This document shows, piece after piece, positions 1-6,800 of a stretch of 21,079 nt of DNA (positions are counted from its first letter, which is position 1; each line of letters starts with the position of its first letter). Below the pieces are notes generated by a model. The model saw only the letters and a list, made by a program, of their open reading frames with translations. It was not told the origin of the DNA and ran no database searches. Location of the stretch: IMG/VR virus record IMGVR_UViG_3300042486_001089, positions 1 through 21,079 of that record. One strand, 5' to 3'. Source of the DNA: a virus. The position numbers were made by a program, and so were the translations under genes.

Positions 1-2
1 AT

Positions 3-1031
3 ACAGTAAAGGAATTAAATGCTATCTATCAAGAGAGTTTATCTATAGGAGTGCCTGTAGAAGATGTAAAACATGGTTGGTTAAAATCAGAAAAATCTTC
101 AATGTTTTTTACTAATCCATTATATAAAGAAGAAAATAGTTTTGATATTAATTCAATTAATTTTAAAGAATTATTTGGTAACATTGAACCTATTGTTATT
201 AAAAAAGTTGAAAATAATAAAAAAACAGCTTTATTTGATAGACTTGTTTTTACAGATGTACATGTAGGTATGGATGTTGCTAATTCTGGTTATTCTTTAT
301 ATGATTTAAAGTGGGATAAAGAAGAATTATTTAAGAGATTAGACATTATGGTAGAGCATACTGTAGAGCATCAAAAATCTAATACATTAATTATTAATGA
401 TTTAGGAGATTTTTTAGATGGATATAATGGTCAAACTACTAGAGGAGGACATAAGTTACCTCAAAATATGAGTACAAATGATGCCTTTGATACAGCTTTA
501 CATTTTAAAATAAAATTAGTTAAATCTCTTGCACCTTATTTTGACAAAATAAAATTTATAAATATTTGTAATGATAATCATGCAGGTAGTTTTGGTTATA
601 TTGTAAATTCAGCTTTTAAAATATATATTGAAGAAGCTATAAATAATGTAGAAGTAATTAACCAAAGAAAATTTATTGATTATTACATTATAGAAAATAG
701 ATGTTTTTGTTTAACTCATGGTAAAGATGATGTAAATATGAAATTTGGATTTAAACCTAAAGCAGATCCTGCAACTGTAAATAAAGTATTAGGATATTTA
801 AACCAGATTGAAGTATTAAATAAAGGTTATTTTGAAATAGAATTTGGTAAAGGAGATAGTCATCTAGCAGTACTAGATGATTCTAGTAGTGATATATTTA
901 ATTATTATTCTTACCCTGCATTTAGCCCTAGTTCAAATTGGGTACAATTAAATTTTAATAAAGGACGCAGTGGATTTGTTCATTTTAATTATATGGAAAA
1001 CAGAAAAAATATTAATCCTTATTATTTTTAA
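3..1031 (+). CDS. Calcineurin-like metallophosphoesterase, 5'-truncated by the window edge
   Basis: Probable metal-dependent phosphoesterase acting on nucleic acid or nucleotides. The calcineurin-like fold motifs appear in order: D-V-H at 255-263, G-D-F-L-D at 405-419, N-D-N-H at 570-581 (standing in for the usual G-N-H-D/E), and T-H-G-K-D-D at 714-731. These supply the Asp, His and Asn ligands of a two-metal centre. A GTG at 51 could serve as a start, but the frame is open back to base 3 and the upstream codons read like coding sequence (Ile-Tyr-Gln-Glu-Ser and so on). I therefore treat the gene as cut by the left edge, with about 342 codons visible. The C-terminus is complete, ending in Asn-Pro-Tyr-Tyr-Phe. 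The next gene starts 4 bases after the stop. The superfamily is fairly sure; the substrate is unknown. DNA repair exonuclease-like or tail-associated roles are both possible. Confidence 0.78.
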   Translation, partial: TVKELNAIYQESLSIGVPVEDVKHGWLKSEKSSMFFTNPLYKEENSFDINSINFKELFGNIEPIVIKKVENNKKTALFDRLVFTDVHVGMDVANSGYSLYDLKWDKEELFKRLDIMVEHTVEHQKSNTLIINDLGDFLDGYNGQTTRGGHKLPQNMSTNDAFDTALHFKIKLVKSLAPYFDKIKFINICNDNHAGSFGYIVNSAFKIYIEEAINNVEVINQRKFIDYYIIENRCFCLTHGKDDVNMKFGFKPKADPATVNKVLGYLNQIEVLNKGYFEIEFGKGDSHLAVLDDSSSDIFNYYSYPAFSPSSNWVQLNFNKGRSGFVHFNYMENRKNINPYYF

Positions 1032-1035
1032 ATGT

Positions 1036-1653
1036 ATGTGCAAAAAAATAGGAATTTATAAAATAATTAATCCAAAAGGTAGAATATATATTGGACAATC
1101 TGTTGATTTAGAAAATAGATTTTATCATTATAAAATAATGAACTGTAAAAAACAACCTAGATTATATAACTCTTTTATAAAATATGGAGTTGATAATCAT
1201 ATTTTTGAAATATTAGAAGAATGTCAATTAACTGTTTTAAATGAAAGAGAGAGATATTGGCAAGAACAATATGATGTTTTATCTAAACATGGATTAAACT
1301 GTGTTTTAACTTCGTATAAAAATGTAAGAGGTAAAATGTCTGAAGAATCAAAACAAAAAATATCTTTAAAAAATAAAGGAGTTAATAATGGTATGTATGG
1401 TAAAGTATCCTCAAAAAAAGGAATAAAAGTAAGTAAAGAAATTTGCAAAAAACAAAGTGAAGCTCAAAAAAGACTTTATAAAAATGGATATATAAATCCC
1501 TTTGCTAAAAAAGTAATAAATACAGAAAATGGAATTATATATAACAGTTCTGTTGAAGCTTGGATTGCAAGTGGATTAACTTGTCATAATAGACATTTTA
1601 GATCAATGTTGAGTGGAAAAAGTAAAAACAAAACAAATTTTAAATATATATAA
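1036..1653 (+). CDS. Free-standing GIY-YIG homing endonuclease with NUMOD DNA-binding motifs
   Basis: Site-specific DNA nuclease of the I-TevI/SegA type. From the ATG at 1036 (205 residues) the N-terminus holds G-I-Y (6-8) and Y-I-G (18-20). The catalytic Arg is at 28 (N-R-F-Y-H-Y-K), and the catalytic Glu at 72 (E-R-E-R-Y-W) aligns with E75 of I-TevI. Residues about 101-130 (M-S-E-E-S-K-Q-K-I-S and on) form a NUMOD3-like element. Residues about 160-204 look like a NUMOD1/IENR1 helix-turn-helix repeat (S-S-V-E-A-W-I-A-S-G-L). The frame is open further upstream, to 970, but that part overlaps the phosphoesterase; the ATG at 1036 puts G-I-Y at the usual place. It lies 4 bases after the preceding stop and 8 before the next start, with no sign of a split host gene, so it is called free-standing rather than intron-borne. 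The likely role is selfish spread between related phages. Confidence 0.9.
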   Translation: MCKKIGIYKIINPKGRIYIGQSVDLENRFYHYKIMNCKKQPRLYNSFIKYGVDNHIFEILEECQLTVLNERERYWQEQYDVLSKHGLNCVLTSYKNVRGKMSEESKQKISLKNKGVNNGMYGKVSSKKGIKVSKEICKKQSEAQKRLYKNGYINPFAKKVINTENGIIYNSSVEAWIASGLTCHNRHFRSMLSGKSKNKTNFKYI

Positions 1654-1661
1654 TATATAAA

Positions 1662-1898
1662 ATGGATCCAAGATATAATCAATATAGACAACAACATAAT
1701 CAATATAACCAACAATATAATATTAAGTTTAACCAAGCTAACTCTACTAATCATAGTGGAGTTAGCTTAACTTATTTATACCAACATTATTTAAATCATC
1801 CTAATAGGTTATATAATTTATCTTATCAGGATTTTAATTTTTTATATACTAAATGGATTAACGAAAATTATTACAATGACAATAAGAGAAATTATTAG
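1662..1898 (+). CDS. Small Asn/Gln/Tyr-rich protein of unknown function
   Basis: A 78-residue protein that I do not recognise. The first 25 residues are almost entirely N, Q, Y, R and H (M-D-P-R-Y-N-Q-Y-R-Q-Q-H). The second half is Tyr/Asn-rich and could form short helices (Y-Q-D-F-N-F-L-Y-T-K-W). There is no signal peptide or membrane segment. It ends in TAG and overlaps the start of the next gene by 23 bases, so the two are probably translated as a pair. A perfect 10-bp inverted repeat lies inside it. Its place between the homing endonuclease and the connector genes suggests a minor virion or assembly protein, but that is position-based inference. The translation is uninterrupted and has the same codon bias as its neighbours, which supports a real gene. 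Confidence 0.6.
   Translation: MDPRYNQYRQQHNQYNQQYNIKFNQANSTNHSGVSLTYLYQHYLNHPNRLYNLSYQDFNFLYTKWINENYYNDNKRNY
1735..1768 (+). repeat. Perfect 10-bp inverted repeat (hairpin) inside the 78-residue gene
   Basis: AAGCTAACTC at 1735-1744 pairs exactly with GAGTTAGCTT at 1759-1768 around a 14-base loop. In such an A+T-rich sequence it stands out because four of ten pairs are G-C. It lies in the middle of a coding frame and has no U-tract directly after it (the following bases are AACTTATTTATA), so it is not a typical terminator. It could form an RNA stem that affects translation or mRNA processing, or be a protein-binding palindrome. The repeat is seen directly; the function is unknown. Confidence 0.55.
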
Positions 1899-2568
1899 TG
1901 GGTTTAGAGTACCTATAGACAAAGGATTACCTTCAGATGATACTGCATTTCCTAATGCTTATTTATATCATCTAATGAAGATTTGTAGAGGTGTTTTATT
2001 ACATGAAAAATTAAAAGAATCTGACTATAATTTTAAATTAAACTTACAAACTTTAGATTGTATTGAATTAGAAGTAGCTGAACAAAATGAATGTTGTGAA
2101 AAAATACCTTCAGGTTGTAAATGGTTAAAGTCTAAAAAACCTATACCAGGAACTATTAATAACATTATTACTTCTGTATTTAATGATAGAGGAGATAAGT
2201 ATGTTAGAGTTAATTCTGAGTCTTCAAAGTCTTTTAAAAGGTATCAAGATTTAGGTAACTCTGAAAGTAATTATAAGTATTTAATTAAAAATAATCATTT
2301 ATTTGTACCTGATTTAGATAGTCCTAGATGGGTAAAAGTAGAAGCTTTATTTTATGATGACTATGAAGTAAAAAATATGTGTAATGGAGATAAAAGTTCA
2401 GTTTGTGACTTTTTAGATACTGAATTTCCTATTGATGAAAGATTAATAGATAAGATGTATGAGATGATGGTTAAAAGAATTGTTTCAACATACTTTTATT
2501 TTAACAGAGATATAAATAATAATAGTCAAAATGAAGATAGTCAAGGTGCACAGAAAACAGATAAATAA
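1876..2568 (+). CDS. Putative crAss-like head-tail connector (ring) protein, P22 gp4-like candidate
   Basis: A 230-residue protein whose layout matches the conserved crAss-like connector family usually placed before the muzzle gene. Its opening M-T-I-R-E-I-I-S-G-F-R leads into a helical region (residues about 20-50). A central L-D-C-I-E-L-E-V-A-E segment is followed by paired cysteines (E-C-C-E) and L-K-S-K-K-P-I-P. A beta-rich part includes H-L-F-V-P-D-L-D and V-K-V-E-A-L-F-Y. Related proteins are described as tail-stabilisation or ring components that sit below the portal. The C-terminal ~20 residues are polar and probably disordered. It overlaps the preceding gene by 23 bases and the following one by 38, which indicates a translationally linked set. 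The identification relies on remembered family pattern and synteny; the specific ring position is not assigned. Confidence 0.58.
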   Translation: MTIREIISGFRVPIDKGLPSDDTAFPNAYLYHLMKICRGVLLHEKLKESDYNFKLNLQTLDCIELEVAEQNECCEKIPSGCKWLKSKKPIPGTINNIITSVFNDRGDKYVRVNSESSKSFKRYQDLGNSESNYKYLIKNNHLFVPDLDSPRWVKVEALFYDDYEVKNMCNGDKSSVCDFLDTEFPIDERLIDKMYEMMVKRIVSTYFYFNRDINNNSQNEDSQGAQKTDK

Positions 2569-2932
2569 AAAAATAAAATACTTTTCTTTTAGTGATGCTT
2601 TTAAGTTATCTAATTATCCAGATAAAAATTTATATATTAATGTATTAAAAGAAATATTTTTAGTATCACAAGAAATGTTATTAAATAAATATCAAATAAA
2701 ATTAAAATCTATTGGTTATTTTAATATTATGTCTTATAAGTCTGATAAAAAATTAATAGATTTTGGTTTAACAAAAAAATTAGGAAAAGTAGTTTATTAT
2801 ACTAATTTCCATACTAATAGATTAAGATATAAAATAAGTTATAAGTATCCTATATTAGATACTTTTTATAAGTTTATACCTTATAGAAATTTAAATAGAT
2901 CTCTAGCAAAAATACTTAAAGAAGATGAATAA
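2531..2932 (+). CDS. Small virion connector protein, HU/IHF-like family of crAss-like phages (tentative)
   Basis: A 133-residue basic protein. Near the N-terminus K-K-I-K-Y-F-S-F-S-D-A-F is followed by a helix, then a K-S-I-G-Y-F-N-I strand that recalls the I-G-x-F core of HU/IHF proteins. After that come L-T-K-K-L-G-K-V-V-Y-Y, T-N-F-H-T-N-R-L-R-Y and a C-terminal Y-R-N-L-N-R-S-L-A-K motif. This order is familiar from a short protein conserved in the structural block of crAss-like phages, annotated as an IHF-like subunit or ring protein. The ATG at 2531 overlaps the previous gene by 38 bases; an in-frame GTG at 2546 is an alternative start. The next gene begins 8 bases before this one ends. 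A structural connector role is more likely than free DNA binding given its neighbours, but the HU/IHF likeness could also reflect real DNA contact. Confidence 0.55.
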   Translation: MKIVKVHRKQINKKIKYFSFSDAFKLSNYPDKNLYINVLKEIFLVSQEMLLNKYQIKLKSIGYFNIMSYKSDKKLIDFGLTKKLGKVVYYTNFHTNRLRYKISYKYPILDTFYKFIPYRNLNRSLAKILKEDE

Positions 2933-3875
2933 TTTACAATTTACAAGTTTATCTACAGTTATTGAAAACTGGAAGCAAATAGCTCCTAATGAAATTAATT
3001 TTAATGAAGATTTAATTACAGAATGGGTTATAGATGCTTATTATGATATAGGTACTTATAAACAATTTAAAGAAAAAATACAAATCTTAGATGTTAAAAA
3101 CTTTAAAGCAAAATTACCTTGTGGTTTTAAAGAAAGTATATTTGTTTTAGTAAAACCTAATTATCAAAACATTGATAACTTTTTTTTAACTGAATTAGTT
3201 AAACAAGATTTTAATGATCCTAACTGTACTTGGACTTATAGAAAAAATTGTAAATGTAATGATAATTGTATTTGTGACGATAGTTACTTAGAGACTAATG
3301 GTTGGTTATATATTGAAAACTTAGAAAAAGCTAAGTCTTTAAATTTTGCTACTGTTACAGACTTTACACCGTGGTTTACACAACATAAAAAAGATTGGGT
3401 TATTTTACAACCTAAAACAAGTGATTTTTCTTTAGCAAGACATGTTAGTAAAGAATTTGAAAAAGATTTTTCTCCTCAAAATGTTTATACTATTGATAAT
3501 GGCTATTTAATTACAGACTTCAAAGAAGCTAAGGTTTTAATAGGGTTTTTATCTACACCCTTAGATAATGAAAACTTACCTTTAATTCCTAATACTAAAA
3601 ACTATATATCTGCTTTAATAGCATCTATAGAAGAAAAGTTAGCTTATATTCAATATAGAAAAAGTAAATCTAATCAAGATTTAAACTTTTTTCAAGTTAC
3701 TCAAAAAGAATATATTAAATATAAAATAAAAGCTAGAGAAGATTTAAATAATCAAACTTTTGATGAAATGTGGGCTATGGGTGAAGCTACTAATCAATTC
3801 TTAGTACCTAATTCTTATCATGGTTTAGATAAAAGAAAACCCCAAAAAATTAATAATTACTTTACTAGATATTAA
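2925..3875 (+). CDS. Putative crAss-like connector/ring protein with a four-Cys cluster
   Basis: A 316-residue protein lying directly before the muzzle gene, where crAss-like phages encode a ring or tail-stabilisation protein. The N-terminal part (L-I-T-E-W-V-I-D-A-Y-Y-D-I-G, then N-F-K-A-K-L-P-C-G-F-K-E-S) matches the helix-then-strand opening I associate with that family. A striking element is C-x-C-x3-C-x-C at residues 109-117 (3249-3275), with another Cys at 101; it may bind zinc or be a surface loop. The middle is beta-rich (D-W-V-I-L-Q-P-K and I-D-N-G-Y-L-I-T). A helical segment (about 225-265, A-L-I-A-S-I-E-E-K-L-A-Y-I-Q-Y-R) follows, and the C-terminal tail is basic. The start overlaps the previous gene by 8 bases; the next gene follows after 5. 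The role is inferred from position and family resemblance. Confidence 0.58.
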   Translation: MNNLQFTSLSTVIENWKQIAPNEINFNEDLITEWVIDAYYDIGTYKQFKEKIQILDVKNFKAKLPCGFKESIFVLVKPNYQNIDNFFLTELVKQDFNDPNCTWTYRKNCKCNDNCICDDSYLETNGWLYIENLEKAKSLNFATVTDFTPWFTQHKKDWVILQPKTSDFSLARHVSKEFEKDFSPQNVYTIDNGYLITDFKEAKVLIGFLSTPLDNENLPLIPNTKNYISALIASIEEKLAYIQYRKSKSNQDLNFFQVTQKEYIKYKIKAREDLNNQTFDEMWAMGEATNQFLVPNSYHGLDKRKPQKINNYFTRY

Positions 3876-3880
3876 TAATT

Positions 3881-6800
3881 ATGGCAGAGAAAAATAATAA
3901 TAATAGAACTTTACAAGATGTAAAAAATTATACTTTTACCAAAGGTATTAATATAGAAACTTCTCCTGAAACTCAGCCTGAAAGTACTTATAGAGCTGCA
4001 TTAAATTTACTTAAAGAAAGTGAAGATGATCAAAACTTTTTAGCTACAGAATACTCTAATGAATTTAGATTAAAATTGCCAGGTAAAGTATTACACTCTA
4101 ATTTAATTAAACAAATTAATCAAGTAGTAGTATTTTTAAGTAATAATGAAATAGGTATATACGATCCTAATAAAAACACATATACTAAACTATATAATAA
4201 TCCTGATTTAAACTTTTCAATATATTTAGAATCTGTATCTTTTACAAAAACAGAGTGTGAAGATATTGTATTAATATTTTGGGATGGTGTTAATAGAATA
4301 AGAAATATTAACATTACTAAATTTTTAGACAATAATTTATCTGATGATAATGTAGAAGATTTAGAATTATTTAAAACAAGTGAAAAAAGTATATACTTAG
4401 ATACTGTAAATTTTAAAGAAAATTCTGCTTATAATATAGATGCAGGAATGTATAGACCTTTTATACAGTATGAAGATGAAGATGGTAATTCTACTAATTA
4501 TTATATTATATATGAAAATATACCTTTAATTGAAGATAGTTTAAACTCTAACTTTGAATTTATAGATGGTAATGATTCTAAAGTTTTAAATAAAAGTATA
4601 GAGTTAACTCTTAAAAGTGTTGATACAAAGTTTCCTTTTATAAATATTGGTTTTATAAAAACAGTTAAAGGAGTTTCTACTGCATTTTTATTTAAACAAA
4701 AGTATCCTGTTAGTCCTGAAATTAAAGTTACTTATGAAGGAGATACTACTTTTAACACAGGATTAAATATACAAGAGGTTGTTACAAAAAGAGCTTTTTA
4801 TTTATCAGCTAAACATGGATTAATCTATAATAATAGATTATTATTAAGTGGTTTAAAAGGTAAAAGAAATGTTGATTACCAGAAGTATGCCAATAATATT
4901 GATGTAAAGTATATTACAGGTAAGATTAATTTAAAAAGAACTAAAGGTTATAAAAATCCTCAACATATTATTCATCATAAGTCTTGGATGAGAGATGAAA
5001 ACTATATGTTAGGTATTGTTTTAGAATTTGAAGATTTAACAGAATCATTAGTTTATCCATTAATAAATAAAAAATATCCTAATTTTCCAGAGTTTACAGA
5101 TGAAGCAGGTTTATTTCCAGCTAATGATGATACTAAACTTTGTTGTAATAATGGAGAGAGACAGTTGTGGAAAGAAGTTAATACTGCAAAAAGAATTAAT
5201 GAAAAATATAATCCATATGCTGCAGATTTAAGTGTAAATGATGAGTGTCTAGGTAACATTAATCCTAATAGTAATTATATTAGATCTGAAGGTTATTTAG
5301 GTTATTATGAATCAGAAGAAAAATATCCTGTAATAGCTAGGTGTGAAAATTCTAATTCATTAGATCCTAATGATTATATATATCCTGTAGAAATTATAAA
5401 CAATAAAGTAGTAGGTAAAAATATTACTTTATTTAAAATGCCTGATTCTACTATAGAACCTTTTCATAATAATATAGTAGATGATGAAGCTATTACAGAT
5501 AATAAAAATAAATTTGATAGTAAGTTTGATGAAATTGAAATATACCCTTTAGGAATAAAATTAGAAAATGTGACAATGCCTACATTAGAAGAAACTGATG
5601 GAATTAAGGTAATTGGATATAGAGTAGTATATGTTAGAAGAGATAGTTTTAATAAATCAATTCAAGATAAAGGTTGGTTTGTTGAAATGTTTAAAAATAA
5701 GTTTAATGATAGAGAATATATTTATCCTAAACACAATGTAAACTCGGGAGCAAAGTGGGATTATTTTTCTAATTTAAGAGATAAAGCTATAGAAACTGAA
5801 AATCCTGTACAAAATTTTGTTAAAAATTCTGGTTATGGATCTCACTATGATAATGGTATTATGTTTTATGGAGCAAATACTTTATCTTACAAGCCAGGTT
5901 TAAATGTTAATCACATTAAAGTAGAGCAACAATATAACAGTATTGGTTCTTATATAGACTCTATAGATGGTATAAATACTAGTCCAGGAAGCGGAGGAGA
6001 TGAAGTTATAGATCCGTCAACATTTAAAGATAAAGATGGTAGATTAAGAAGTACAGCTATTCAAATATATAATCTATATAATTATGGTTATACTCAAAAT
6101 AATAATGGCTCTATAACCAAGCAAAATGAGTTTAAGAATAGGTCTTTAAAACACACTATAAAAAATGTATGTGTTGATAATTATTCTTATGTAAATAATA
6201 ATGTAATTTTAAATAAAATATTAAATTCTGATTATTCTTTAGTAAACTATTATAGAGAAGATGGGGTTTATTTAGATTTTAAAAATTCTTCAGATCTGTC
6301 TTTTAATAAAGATTTAAAGTTTTTTAACTCAGATACTTCTGCTAAGAAATGTGGAAATTTTCCTTCTCCAGGTTTTGAACCTTTAGATAGAATAGTTGCT
6401 GGAAGTTATACTATAATATCTTCTGACACTATAGAGATTCCAGCCGTAGGAGATATAGAAGATTATCAAATTAATGATATTTTATACTTTCAATCAGGGT
6501 TGTTTAATAATTTAGTTCCTGGTACACCTTTTAAACTTATAAGTAAAGTTAGTAATAAACTAAGAATACAATTAATTAGCGGAACATTACCTACTTTAGG
6601 TATACCTATGAGTTTTTCAGTGCAACCTAATATAGCTATAAATGTTAGTTTTGAAATTATTACTAATAAAATAGTTAATTTTGTAAATAAATTTCCTTTA
6701 AATAGTGAAATAACTGTTACATCATCGACAAATAACTTATTCTTACCCCCTACTACTAAATTTAAAGTAATCTCTAATACTCAAATAGAAGTAATAGGAA

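Noticed and set aside
970-1035. ATG at 970 as the start of the GIY-YIG gene
   Set aside because: It would overlap the phosphoesterase C-terminus and place G-I-Y far from the N-terminus, unlike the family; the ATG at 1036 fits.
1224-1448. Minus-strand frame of 74 codons opposite the homing endonuclease gene
   Set aside because: It lies wholly inside a gene with intact catalytic motifs, and the encoded peptide shows no recognisable family; it is an antisense shadow.
1029-1662. Group I intron around the GIY-YIG gene
   Set aside because: The flanking genes are separated from it by only 4 and 8 bases, leaving no room for intron RNA structure, and the phosphoesterase ends naturally.
4120-5259. 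Two minus-strand frames (4120-4332 and 5053-5259) inside the muzzle gene
   Set aside because: Short, hydrophobic by antisense codon bias, with no leader sequence; the + strand frame is continuous through both.
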